In this document: positions 20,401-31,068 of the stretch, in pieces
Layout: every line of letters starts with the position of its first letter
Numbering within the stretch: position 1 is the stretch's first letter
Assembly (NCBI GenBank): GCA_964019135.1
Contig: CAXHSH010000664.1
Location: forward strand, 186,001 to 250,000
Direction of reading: 5' to 3'
DNA length: 64,000 nucleotides
DNA from: Arenicola marina
Lineage: Eukaryota > Annelida > Polychaeta > Arenicolidae
The notes under the pieces: model-generated
The model's database searches: none
Told to the model about the DNA's origin: nothing
Seen by the model: the letters and a program-made list of their open reading frames with translations, nothing else
Position numbers and translations under genes: made by a program

Positions 20401-23400
20401 TGTTTTGAGTAGCATATCGGTTGTACCGAGTGTTTTTGTTAATAAAATGATCGAATCATGTCTGTTTGTGTTGTATATCGCTAAAGCCGAGTGATTTGTA
20501 CAGGATGTCGCTATAACTGAGTGTTGGGTGAAGTATATCCCTAAATACGAATGTTTATAGTAGTATGTCCCTAAAAGCGAGTGTTTTGAGCAGCATTTCG
20601 GTAGAACCGAGTGTTTTGGTTATTAAAATGATCGAACCATGTGTGTTTGTGTTGTATATCGCTAAAGCCGAGTGATTTGTAGAGTATGCCGCTATAACTA
20701 AGTGTTTAATGGAGTATATCCCTAAAAGCGAGTCTTTTGAGTAGTATATAATTAAAACCGAGTTTGTTGTAGAGTATGTCGCTATTACCGAGTGTTTTGT
20801 ACAGTATGTCCTCACAACTGAGTGCTTCGTGTAGTATATCCATAAAAGCGAGTGTTTTGAGTAGCATATCGGTAGAACCGAGTGTTTTGGTCAAGAAAAT
20901 GATCGAATCATGTCTGTTTGTGTTGTATATCGCTAAAGCAGCGTGATTTGTACAGGATGTCGCTATAACTGAGTGTTGGGTGAAGTATATCCCTCAAAAC
21001 GAGTGTTTTGAATAATATATCGCTAAAGCCGAGTGTGTTTTGTGCAGTATGTCGCTATAACCGAGTGTTTTGCGTAGTTAGTCACTAAATCCGAGTGTTT
21101 TGAGCAGTATATCGCTCGTACCGAGTGTTTCGGGAAATGGAATACTGGAATCTGGTGTGCTTCCCTAGCATGTCGCTCAAACCGAGTGTTTTTGTACAAT
21201 ATTTCGCTATAACCGAGTGTTTTTAACAGTATATCGCTATAATTGAGTGTTATATGTAGTAAATCCTTAAAACAGATTGCTTAGAGTAGTATATCGTTAG
21301 AACCGAGTGTTTTGGTTAATAAAATGATCGAATCATGTCTGTTTGTGTTGTATATGGCTAAAGGCGAGTGATTTGTAGAGAATGCCGCTATAACTAAGTG
21401 TTTGATGTAGTATATCCCTAAAAGCGAGCGTTTTGAGTAGTATATCGTTAAAACTAAGTGTTTGATGTTGTAGAGTATGTCACTATTACTGAGTATTTTT
21501 TACAGTATATCGCTATAACCGAGTGTTATGTGTAGTAAATCCTTAAAACAGAGTGTTTTGAGTATTATGTCGTTAGAACCGAGTGTTTTGGTTAATAAAA
21601 TGATCGAATCATCTGTGTTTGTGTTGTATATCGCTAAAGCCGATTGATTTGTAGAGTATGCCGCTATAACTAAGTGTTTGATGTTGTATATGCCTAAAAG
21701 CGAAGGTTTTAGTTGTATGTCCCTAAAAGCGAGTCTTTTGAATAGTATATCGCTAAAACCGAGTGTGGTTTGAGCAGTATGTCGCTATAACCGAATGTTT
21801 TGTGTAGTATGTACCTAACACCGGGTGTTTTTAGCAGTATATCGCTTGTACTGAGTGTTTTGCTTAATAAAATGATCGAATCATGTCTGTTTGTGTTGTA
21901 TATCGCTAAAGCCGAGTGATTTGGACAGGATGTCGCTATAACTGAGTGTTGGGTGAAGTATATCCCTAAAAGCGAATGTTTTTAGTAGTATGTCCCCAGA
22001 AGCGAGTGTTTTGAGCAGTATATCGGTAGAACCGAGTGTTTTGGTTAATAAAATGAACGAACCATCTGTGTTTGTGTTGTATATCGCTAAAGCTGAGTGA
22101 TTTGTGTTGTATATCGCTAAAGCTGAGTGATTTGTAGAGTATGCCGCTATAACTAAGTTTTTAATGAAGTATATCCCTAAAAGCGAGTGTTTTGATTAGT
22201 ATATAATTAAAACCGGGTGTGTTGTAGAGTATGTCGCTATTACCGAGTATTTTGTACAGTATATCCGTATAACTGAGTGCTTCGTGTAGTATATCCCTAA
22301 AAGGGAGTGTTTTGAGTAGCATATCGGTAGAACCGAGTGTTTTGGTCACGAAATGATCGAATCATGTTTGTTTGTGTTGTATATCACTAAAGCCGTGTGT
22401 TTTATACCGTATGTCGCTAGACCTGAGAGTTTGGTGTAGTATATCCCTAAAAGCGAGTGTTTTGAATAGTATATCGCAAAAACCGAGTGTGGTTTGTGCA
22501 GTATGTCGCTATAACCGAATGTTTTGTGTAGTATGTACCTAACACCGTGTGTTTTTAGCAGTATATCGCTTGTACCGAGTGTTTTGCTTAATAAAATGAT
22601 CGAATCATGTCTGTTTGTGTTGTATATCGCTAAAGACGAGTGATTTGTACAGGATGTCGCTATAACTGAGTGTTGGGTGAAGTATATCCCTAAAAGCGAA
22701 TGTTTTTAGTAGTATGTCCCTAAAAGCGAATGTTTTAGGCAGTATATCGGCGGAACCGAGTGTGTTGATTAATAAAGTAATCGAACCATGTGTGTTTGTC
22801 TTGTATAAAGCTAAAGCCGAGTGATTTGTGGAGTATGCCGCTATAACTAAGTGTTTAATGGGGTATATCCCTAAAAGCGAGTGTTTTGAGTAGTATATTA
22901 ATAAAATCGAGTGTGTTGTAGAGTATGTCGCTATTACCGAGTGTTTTGTCCAGTATATCCCTATAACCGAGTGCTTCGTGTAGTAAATCCCTAAAAGCGA
23001 GTGTTTTGAGTAGCATATCGGTAGAACCGAGTGTTTTGCTTAATAAAATGATCGAACCATGTCTGTTTGTGTTGTATATCGCTAAAGGCGAGTGATTTGT
23101 AGAGAATGCCGCTATAACTAAGTGTTTGATGTAGTATATCCCTAAAAGCGAGCGTTTTGAGTAGTATATCGTTAAAACTAAGTGTTTGATTGTGTAGAGT
23201 ATGTCACTATTACTGAGGATTTTTTACAGTATATCGCTAAAACCGAGTGTTATGTGTAGTAAATCCTTAAAACAGAGTGTTTTGAGTAGTATATCGTTAG
23301 AACCGAGTGTTTTGGTTAATAAAATGATCGAATCATCTGTCTTTGTGTTGTATATCGCTAAAGCCGATTGATTTGTAGAGTATGCCGCTATAACTAAGTG

Positions 23401-23556
23401 TTTGATGTTGTATATGCCTAAAAGCGAAGGTTTTAGTTGTATGTCCCTAAAAGCGAGTCTTTTGAATAGTATATCGCTAAAACCGAGTGTGGTTTGAGCA
23501 GTATGTCGCTATAACCGAATGTTTTGTGTAGTATGTACCTAACACCGGGTGTTTTT
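17411..23556. repeat. Satellite A, forward array with a 1,847 bp higher-order repeat
   Basis: Forward monomers of about 38 bp (GTATATCGCTAAAACCGAGTG type), in which every few monomers a variant carries ATAAAATGATCGAATCATG. Landmarks repeat at an exact 1,847 bp offset: 17915/19762, 18272/20119, 18708/20555 and 19754/21601. This gives two near-identical higher-order units (from about 17811 and 19658). A third, more diverged unit begins about 21505 (offset to the next landmark about 1,724), and a fourth is cut at 23556 by the 176 bp satellite. Confidence 0.92.
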
Positions 23557-26103
23557 AGATGGGGCAGGAGTAGGTCTATTCAAAAACGTAAAGGTTGATT
23601 GGCCATGTGCCGTAGGGAAAAGGGTGTACACCAGAAAGACGTTTTAAAAATAAATAAAAAAATTAAGGTCTATTAAACAATGAAATGGTTACCCTATTTG
23701 TAGATTCTGTGACACGATGAAAGTTATAGCTTAGATGGGGCAGGAGTAGGGCTATTCAAAAACGTAAAGGTTGATTGGCCATGTGCCGTAGGGAAAAGGG
23801 TGTACACCAGAAAGACGTTTTAAAAAATATATATTTAATTAAGGTCTATTAAACAATGAAATGGTTACCCTATTTGTAGATTCTGTGACACGATGAAAGT
23901 TATAGCGTAGATGGGGCAGGAGTAGGGCTATTCAAAAACGTAAAGGTTGATTGGCCATGTGCCGTAGGGAAAAGGGTGTACACCAGAAAGACGTTTTAAA
24001 GAATATATATTTAATTAAGGTCTATTAAACAATGAAATGGTTACCCTATTTGTAGATTCTGTGACACGATGAAAGTTGTAGCGTAGCTGGGGCAGGAATA
24101 GGTCTATTCAAAAACGTAAAGGTTGATTGGCCATGTGCCGTAGGGAAAAGGGTGTACACCAGAAAGACGTTTTAAAAAATATATATTTAATTAAGGTCTA
24201 TTAAACAATGAAATGGTTACCCTATTTGTAGATTCTGTGACACGATGAAAGTTATAGCGTAGATGGGGCAGGAGTAGGGCTATTCAAAAACGTAAAGGTT
24301 GATTGGCCATGTGCCGTAGGGAAAAGGGTGTACACCAGAAAGACGTTTTAAAAAATATATATTTAATTAAGGTCTATTAAACAATGAAATGGTTACCCTA
24401 TTTGTAGATTCTGTGACACGATGAAAGTTGTAGCGTAGATGGGGCAGGAGTAGGTCTATTCAAAAACGTAAAGGTTGATTGGCCATGTGCCGTAGGGAAA
24501 AGGGTGTACACCAGAAAGACGTTTTAAAAAATATATATTTAATTAAGGTCTATTAAACAATGAAATGGTTACCCTATTTGTGAATTCTGTGACACGATGA
24601 AAGTTGTAGCATAGATGGGGCAGGAGTAGGTCTATTCAAAAACGTAAAGGTTGATTGGCCATGTGCCGCAGGGAAAAGGGTGTACAGCAGAAAGACGTTT
24701 TAAAAAATATATATTTAATTAAGGTCTATTAAACACTGAAATGGTTACCCTATTTGTAGATTCTGTGACACGATGAAAGTTATAGCGTAGATGGGGCAGG
24801 AGTAGGTCTATTCAAAAACGTAAAGGTTGATTGGCCATGTGCCGTAGAGAAAAGGGTGTACACCAGAAAGACGTTTTAAAAAAATATATATTTAATTAAG
24901 GTCTATTAAACAATGAAATGGTTACCCTATTTGTAGATTCTGTGACACGATGAAAGTTGTAGCGTAGATGGGGCAGGAATAGGGCTATTCAAAAACGTAA
25001 AGGTTGATTGGCGATGTGCCGTAGGGAAAAGGGTGTACACCTGAAAGACGTTTTAAAAATAAATAAAAAAATTAAGGTCTATTAAACAATGAAATGGTTA
25101 CCCTATTTGTAGATTCTGTGACACGATGAAAGTTATAGCTTAGATGGGGCAGGAGTAGGGCTATTCAAAAACGTAAAGGTTGATTGGCCATGTGCCGTAG
25201 GGAAAAGGGTGTACACCAGAAAGACGTTTTAAAAAATATATATTTAATTTAGGTCTATTAAACAATGAAATGGTTACCCTATTTGTAGATTCTGTGACAC
25301 GATGAAAGTTATAGCGTAGATGGGGCATAAGTAGGTCTGTTCAAAAACGTAAAGGTTGATTGGCCATGTGCCGTAGGGAAAAGGGTGTACACCAGAAAGA
25401 CGTTTTAAAAAAATTATATTTAATTAAGGTCTATTAAACAATGAAATGGTTACCCTATTTGTAGATTCTGTGACACGATGAAAGTTGTAGCGTAGATGGG
25501 GCCGGAGTAGGTCTATTCAAAAACGTAAAGGTTGATTGGCCATGTGCCGTAGGGAAATGGGTGTACACCAGAAAGACGTTTTAAAAAATATATATTTAAT
25601 TAAGGTCTATTAAACAATGAAATGGTTACCCTATTTGTAGATTCTGTGACACGATGAAAGTTATAGCGTAGATGGGGCAGGAATAGGGCTATTCAAAAAC
25701 GTAAAGGTTGATTGGCGATGTGCCGTACGGAAAAGGGTGTACACCAGAAAGACGTTTTAAAAAAAAAAAAAAAAAAAGGTCTATTAAACAATGAAATAGT
25801 TACCCTATTTGTAGATTCTGTGACACGATGAAAGTTATAGCGTAGATGGGGCAGGAGTAGGGCTATTCAAAAACGTAAAGGTTGATTGGGCATGTGTCGT
25901 AGGGAAAAGGGTGTACACCAGAAAGACGTTTTAAAAAATATATATTTAATTAAGGTCTATTAAACAATGAAATGGTTACCCTATTTGTAGATTCTGTGAC
26001 ACGATGAAAGTTATAGCGTAGCTGGGGCAGGAGTAGGGCTATTCAAAAACGTAAAGGTTGATTGGCCATGTGCCGTAGAGAAAAAGGTGTACACCAGAAA
26101 GAT
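23557..26103. repeat. 176 bp satellite, 14 full copies and a partial copy
   Basis: Units start with AGATGGGGCAGGAGTAGG at 23557, 23733, 23909 and on every 176 bp to 26020. The last copy is cut after about 84 bp. Copies are nearly identical. The main variation is an A/T-rich hinge (ATATATATTTAATTAAGG, replaced by AAATAAAAAAATTAAGG in two copies and by an A run in one) and a G/T change in AGTAGGGCTATTC. The join to satellite A lies inside a satellite A monomer at 23556/23557. Confidence 0.95.
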
Positions 26104-26404
26104 CAATGTGTAATCTGTAACAGTGTGGAATGGGACGCCACCATGCGGGAAGTAAGATAAATACAATTCAGACAGACCAAACACAGAAGAGATTGACACC
26201 CAACCCCAAATGTACAGATGTACACCCATTGTTACAGTTTACACATTGATGTATTCCGAAAATAACAATAAATATCTTTCTGTCTTTCTATATTTCTGTC
26301 TTTCCAACTTCACTATTTCGTCTTTCTATCTTTCTGTCTTTCTGTCTTTCCAACTTCACTATTTCGTCTTTCTATCCTTCTGTCTTTCTGTCTTTCCAAC
26401 TTCA
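26104..26404. repeat. Unique spacer with a pyrimidine-rich tandem repeat
   Basis: About 26104-26255 is single copy with no exon seen. From about 26275 to 26404 a ~62 bp unit of CTTTCTGTC and CTTTCTATC with CCAACTTCACTATTTCGT is repeated two to three times. It lies directly next to, and seems to have cut short, the PHD-like exon on the minus strand. Confidence 0.75.
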
Positions 26405-26510
26405 CGCCGCCATCACATGTACGGTGCTGCCAGTGTTCGCATATGTCACACTGCAGCCCCTCTTGAAGTGGGCGTACTGCCGTATTACACCGAAGACATA
26501 AGTCGGCCAT
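26405..26510 (-). pseudogene. Truncated PHD-finger-like first exon
   Basis: On the minus strand from the ATG at 26510 the translation begins MADLCLRCNTAVRPLQ. It has Cys pairs spaced CX2C, 12 residues, CX2C, then HX2C (CDICEHWQHRTC), the first half of a PHD-type zinc finger. The remaining Cys pair is missing because the frame runs into the CTTTC repeat. Such N-terminal fingers occur in transposon-derived gene families of marine invertebrates; I recall this and have not tested it. It is probably a remnant of a longer gene. Confidence 0.5.
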
Positions 26511-26889
26511 GACACCGTCGAATGTCGAATGATGAAAATTTCGTTTCGGCCCCATTTTAAGGTAAATGATAAGTAAGCCAAACAAATGGAACGACCAATG
26601 AAAAGTAATGGAAGCCATGTCAAAACGTAGAAGACGTCTGTCATGCAGCCATACATAAAAACACATCCATATAATAACATATCAACGGAAGCATTCTCAC
26701 ACAATACCCTGTGATCCCCAACACTGACTCCCTGCTGACCCCGGCACGGAAGCCGGACTACAAGTTGCAATTCACACACACCACCACCCCGCTCCCCCCC
26801 CCCCCCCACCACACCCCCGTCCTCCTCAACCCCCTAACATCCGCGCGGCCCTTGTGCCATGCGGCCCTTATGCCTGACATTCGCTTTAT
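26511..26889. other. Spacer, no gene seen
   Basis: Single-copy sequence with a C-rich stretch near 26790-26830. Open frames on either strand are shadows or low complexity. Confidence 0.5.
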
Positions 26890-27082
26890 CTACTTCTTGT
26901 CCCAATAATTCTGGTAATACATGAAAAAGAAGACTTTTTCCGTATCCCACTGGAAGATTGACGACCAAGTCGCCTCTTTGGCGGACCAAATATTCAAGAG
27001 CCTTCAGCTGTTTTTCTTTTAAGACAATTTTGTCATCGTAATTTCTGACGACCTGTAATATATGAGATTGAACAGTCGACAT
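26890..27082 (-). pseudogene. RecQ-like helicase N-terminal fragment
   Basis: From the ATG at 27082 on the minus strand the translation contains LKEKQLKALEYLVRQRGDLV followed by VNLPVGYGKSLLFHVLPELL. This corresponds to the Q-motif region and the Walker A motif (GYGKS) of RecQ/DEAD-type DNA helicases. The similarity ends near LGQE, where a weak donor (GTAGAT) might end an exon. No further helicase motifs (DEAH, motif III, helicase C) were found downstream in the window, so this is either a first exon with its partners lost or a mobile-gene fragment. Its upstream neighbour is the end of the transposon-like pseudo-exon. Confidence 0.55.
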
Positions 27083-27225
27083 GATCAACGAACTTGTATT
27101 CTGTCATGCAAGACCATGCAGCGGAAGTAAACAAACCGCTTTTCTTGCGGCGGAATATATGTGGCTGCCGAACTACGCACGTATTACGTATGCAAACGAA
27201 AGAGTACCGTATGATTAACCCACCA

Positions 27226-28123
27226 TTTCTAGGAAATATTCTTGCATTCTTTCCATTGAGCACTCACAGTGCCTACACTTGGAATATGCTCCACCTACTC
27301 CTTCCTTAAAGCCACCTAGGGCATGACTAGCAGGTGTATCAGCAACAAGAGCAAGTAATGCCCCTTTAAGAAGGATATCGTCTCCATCACATGTACGAAA
27401 TGGTACTCCATCAGAAAGTTTGACCATATCATCGTAAAAAGGTTGCAGGATCCTATCGATACCATATCTGTTGATTATTTTTGAAGATGTTATTGACAAG
27501 AGGCTAATGGCACGTAATTTTGAACGAAGCTTTACATCAATATTGGACAGGGGGAAATAAAACATCCCCAGTTTGTGAATGGAGGCCCTGGTTCATATAG
27601 GATTGCGCACATCTATTTCATCATAATAAAGAATGACTGATAAACTATTATCATCTTGTAATATGGCATGACGCCTGAAAATCTCACCGCAGCAAAAGTC
27701 TGCCACATAGTTTTCATTATTACATGTGGCTGGACACAGAAGCATATTCTGCACACGTTCGTTGGACAATCAGTTCTTGATATTTTCAATTATTGGAATG
27801 TAATATGAGCAGTCTCTTTTTGCTATGATACGACATTTACTTCCACATCGTTTTCGAACAGCTCGCTCCCCCAGCACAAGTTCCTGAGGTTTTAACATTG
27901 TCAGTGTTTTATCATAATATTTGTTTTGCATATATGCTGACTTCAATTCTTGAAATGGATCCTCATAGCTGCTTTGGCTATCTGTGATAATCTGTTGAAT
28001 GTCCTCCAACTTGAACTCTGTCTTTTGGTGGTGCTGGAAATCATTCTGTAGCTTGTTGCCAAACCATTTCATGGTCGTTTCTATCAGTCTACGGGAACCG
28101 TCTACGATATCCGTCACAGTGGC
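27226..28123 (-). pseudogene. Large exon of the C2H2 transposon-like gene, two in-frame TGA stops
   Basis: The exon begins after a ...TTTATGCACAG acceptor (AG at 28125-28124) with ATVTDIVDGSRRLIETTMKW, in phase 0. One frame runs about 300 codons to near 27226, broken only by TGA codons at 27772-27770 and 27595-27593. Recognisable segments include MLKPQELVLGERAVRKRCGS, RSKLRAISLLSITSSKIINR and SHALGGFKEGVGGAYSKCRHCE. These resemble long uncharacterised transposon-like proteins that I remember from fish and cnidarians. The frame stays intact across about 900 bp, so the stops are recent. A possible donor (ATG|GTGGGT) lies near 27225. No further exon was found to the left. Confidence 0.65.
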
Positions 28124-28814
28124 CTGTGCATAAATGTGTAAATAAAATACAACATTACTTCTCCTGCATGACATGCACTGGTTCTGCACACATGCAGCTC
28201 TACAGAGTATTAGCCAGAATTTGTACAATCAATTAACAGCAGCAGTTCACGTTGTCATATCAAATTGTGAGCTGTAGGATATTCTTCCAAAACTCGTGAC
28301 CAAAATGCCCCTTTTTGGATGAGTAAAAAGCACCCGAGTGCCCGCCTGCCTGAGAAATTGCCCGCCACGCAAAATTGAACTGCCCGCCTATCTGGTGGGC
28401 AGGCGGGTCTCTGGCTAATACCCTGCAGCTCTATACTTCTTATGTAGCACAATACAAACGTAATATAACCTGAAAGCTATACAATAAGTTGTTTTGCAAC
28501 AGTAGTGGGTCAATATACAAGTCTTCAATTGCTTATATGTATGCTGCAGTTGTTGCAGGCACATTTCATTTTTGATAGATTGATCTTTGTCGGTCAATAG
28601 CACTTGTGCTAATGTTTATTGCTGACTTTTACATACCGACGTTAAATAAAACTTTATCTTATCTTTTCTTAGACGGCAACACTTTTTCTTATAATTCTCT
28701 AACATATAGTATCACATATAAATTGCCCCTAAATTCATCATTAAGCTTACTTAATTCTCAGTGAAACTTGTTGCCAGATCCATCACCAGATTGAAAAGTA
28801 ATAATTAGTTGTAC
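28124..28814 (-). other. Intron or spacer of the C2H2 transposon-like gene
   Basis: AT-rich sequence between two phase-0 splice sites. A GC-rich island at about 28305-28415 holds inverted GCCCGCCTGCCTG and GGCAGGCGGG motifs and may be a small dispersed repeat. No other exon was seen. Confidence 0.5.
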
Positions 28815-28916
28815 CTGTGTGAGAACATGTCTCTCCTTTATTCCCAGAAGGAATTGAGCTGCTTGTCTTGTCAAATTGACACCTTGAAAGTTGCATCTGT
28901 TTTGTGGTTGAGCACG
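28815..28916 (-). CDS. 102 bp internal exon of the C2H2 transposon-like gene
   Basis: Minus strand, 34 codons, phase 0 on both sides. It is bounded by an acceptor (TTACGCTTCAG) and a donor (CACAG|GTACAA). The translation includes LTRQAAQFLLGIKERHVLTQ, a helical segment that I associate with the region just after the zinc fingers in this gene family. The matching phases with the C2H2 exon upstream and the large exon downstream make a single transcript plausible. Confidence 0.6.
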
Positions 28917-29322
28917 CTGAAGCGTAAGACAAGCTTTTGTGAGCAAGCAGAAACAATGCAATTTATATACATAGCCTAATTATCATTATCATTACATATG
29001 CATGCTATGTGCTGTCCTTCCCTTGCTCCTCTATATGAATCTCAATCAAAAAGTACGCTTCACATAATAAGAGCCCCCCCGGGGGTATAGTTAGGTATGT
29101 AGGGTGTCAAGCAGCTCTTGACAAACAGTGTTTAAATAGTTATGCCTTTTTTAAACAAAAAATTATCCCTCCATGAACTCTGTAAATGCACTTTTCCCCC
29201 ATTCTCCATATAGGCACTCTATGGGATGGGCGGCACACACATGTACCACTGCAGAACTGTAGTGCCCCCACCCCCTCCCCGACTGCATGTTTGCTGTAAA
29301 CGTGGTAGGGCCTAGCTACCAC
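28917..29322. other. Intron or spacer
   Basis: No exon recognised. A G/C homopolymer patch occurs at about 29076 and another at 29323 begins the MITE-X copy. Confidence 0.45.
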
Positions 29323-29592
29323 CGGGGGGGGGGGGGGGCGCGGGTGCATGGCCCTTGATGCTGAGGCCAGTGAGAGCGCGTACATTTGTGATGAATTAGA
29401 GACCCCTATAGAGCGGACATTTGTGATGAAAAAGATACCCCTAGATCGATAGGCTTTTGAGCGGATATTGTTAAACTTGCGACCAGGGGGGTACGTGCCT
29501 CTAAAAATGTGCGACAGAGCTTGTCAACGCCGAAAAAATACACCTAGGAATACCAAGCGGATTTGGCGATAAAACGCTTCTATCGAACGGAT

Positions 29593-29934
29593 CAGTGGCG
29601 GATCCGGGGGGGGGGGGGGGTTAGGGGGGTTGCGACCCCCCCCCCCCTTTGGAAACCTGAACATACACTGTTAAAGTCGGCTTCTCCGAGCAGCGCCCCC
29701 TCCCCCCCCCCCCAACCCGGTGGCAAGTTTTAGCCAGAGAGCACCCCCGCCCTGGTCGCCAGTTTTTCAGAGAGCATCCCCCCCCCCCCCCCCTTGGCAA
29801 AAGGAAAGCAGCCCCCCCCCCTCCGGTCGCAAGTTTTAGCCAGAGAGCACACACACCCCCCCCCACCCACCCCCACGGTCGCAACTTTTCAGAGAGCAAC
29901 CACCCCCCTTGGCAAATTCCTAGATCCGCCTCTG
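29593..29934. mobile_element. hAT-like MITE with internal tandem repeats
   Basis: Ends are CAGTGGCGGATC and (reverse) CAGAGGCGGATCTAGG, typical of hAT-type MITE termini. It is flanked by a 5 bp duplication CGGAT (29588-29592 and 29935-29939). Inside are four or five C-rich ~60 bp repeats marked by GTCGCAAGTTTTAGCCAGAG. It sits inside MITE-X copy A. Confidence 0.75.
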
Positions 29935-29976
29935 CGGATTTTGGCTTTTGGAGGGGAAAAGGTGGGGGGGGAGGTA

Positions 29977-30071
29977 GCCTGAATGTTCAGACGGTACAGT
30001 CTTGACACTTGTTCTTGTGACTGTAACAGTAGGCATCAGACTGTCAAACTGTAACGTCTGAACATTCAGGC
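29977..30071. mobile_element. Short TA-flanked MITE (Tc1/mariner-like)
   Basis: Inverted ends of about 30 bp begin GCCTGAATGTTCAGACG, with TA on both sides. A duplicated copy lies at 31416-31510 and a right half remains at 35957-35992. Confidence 0.8.
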
Positions 30072-30382
30072 TAGGGGGAGGGAGTCTTTACCGCGGAAAC
30101 CCCCCAAACATAGCAATGTATTTATAAGTACCCCCCCGGGGGCCTACCCTAAATCTTATTGTATCTCGAGGCAAAACGTTAATAAAATTGATTTAGTCCC
30201 CATTCAGGCACAGATTAATGTATGAATTCATGTGTTTTTACACACATTCGCGGAAAATTAAAGAGATACAAGTTACATCCTAGCTTAAATGACCAGCTAA
30301 TTTTAAATATATGATTGGAACATTTCCAGATAAATTAGAAACGGAGTTGAATTTGATATTTCTCGGTGCGATAGCCTCTTAC

Positions 30383-30697
30383 CTGTGGTTGTACTTCCAT
30401 TTCTGTGTCCGAGCCTTCATTTTCAGCAGCTAAGATGCCATGTTCTCTCTCTCCGACCTCATCCTCTGTGTCCGAAGTGCACGGGTTGACCGCGTTACTT
30501 TCATAAAGCTCTCCGTGAATGCTTCGAACGTGTTTGTAAAAACTATGGTAGGTGGTGTACCGCATGGGGCAACCGCGAATCCCGCAAACAATTGCGAAAT
30601 TAGGGCTGCTGCCATGTGTAAGATTGACATGATTTAGCAACTCACGCAGTGTAATTGAAATGAAGATAACGCAAAATGCACATCGCCATACAGCCAT
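30383..30697 (-). CDS. C2H2 zinc-finger first exon (downstream duplicate)
   Basis: Minus strand. It starts at the ATG at 30697 (MAVWRCAFCVIF), runs 105 codons and ends at a consensus donor (CCACAG|GTAAGAGG) in phase 0. It carries two CxxC/H-type fingers: CAFC followed by HVNLTH, and CGIRGCPMRYTTYHSFYKHV, whose CX4C is followed by H...H. An acidic tail (TSDTEDEVGEREHG) precedes the splice site. The usual role of such a finger is DNA binding. Compared with the other copy it differs at a few residues (for example CGIRGC versus CWIRGC), and both are open. Confidence 0.65.
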
Positions 30698-31068
30698 CTT
30701 AAGAAATTTATTTAGTCTAAGTCTTATCATACACAAAGCGTAAACCCAGTTGTGACGGAGAGGCGGGGGGGGGGGAATAAACCGAGCGGGTCTGCTTAGG
30801 GCCGGTGAATAATGGAAAACAGTCCAACAGGATACCCCTCATGATCGGTTCCGATTGAGCGAACTTTTAAGGTGAAATACCCATTTCGAGCGCATTTTGG
30901 AGTTTAAAATAGGTGGTGGTTTACCGCGGAACCCTCCAAATCCCGCAAGTAACCCCCATCCCCTCCCCGGCTCTGAAAACCGCGAAGCAGAAAATTGACG
31001 TCATTCGATGCGCGTTGTCTCCATGACAACGATGTCATGCCACCATAACAATTCGCGCCATTGCCGGA

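Larger units (their letters stand above)
29323..30139. mobile_element. MITE-X copy A, carrying two nested MITEs
   Basis: A member of a dispersed non-autonomous family marked by GAGCGGACATTTGTGATG, GTTAAACTTGCGACC and TTTACCGCGGAAACC. The left end (CCTTGATGCTGAGG...) corresponds to the terminal inverted repeat seen in the 61.6 kb copy. Removing the hAT-like MITE (29593-29934) and the TA-flanked MITE (29977-30071) restores the same interior order as in the 61.6 kb copy. The G runs at its ends make exact borders uncertain. Confidence 0.65.
29620..31068. repeat. Tandem segmental duplication, left copy (~1.44 kb)
   Basis: This segment recurs at 31069-32505 with an offset of 1,438-1,449 bp. Differences are scattered single bases and homopolymer lengths. 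The copy starts inside the hAT-like MITE and includes the TA-flanked MITE, the C2H2 exon (30383-30697), its upstream region and a MITE-X fragment (about 30830-30970). Confidence 0.9.

Noticed and set aside
17412..22349. Many minus-strand frames of 60-110 codons (MLLKTRAFRDLLHE type)
   Set aside because: They recur at the satellite period and at the 1,847 bp offset, so they are repeat artefacts.
23557..26103. CRISPR-like regular spacing
   Set aside because: The whole 176 bp unit repeats without unique spacers, and the setting is eukaryotic.
27593..27772. Selenocysteine readthrough at the two TGA codons
   Set aside because: No SECIS-like structure was recognised and the gene family is not known for selenocysteine; decay is simpler.
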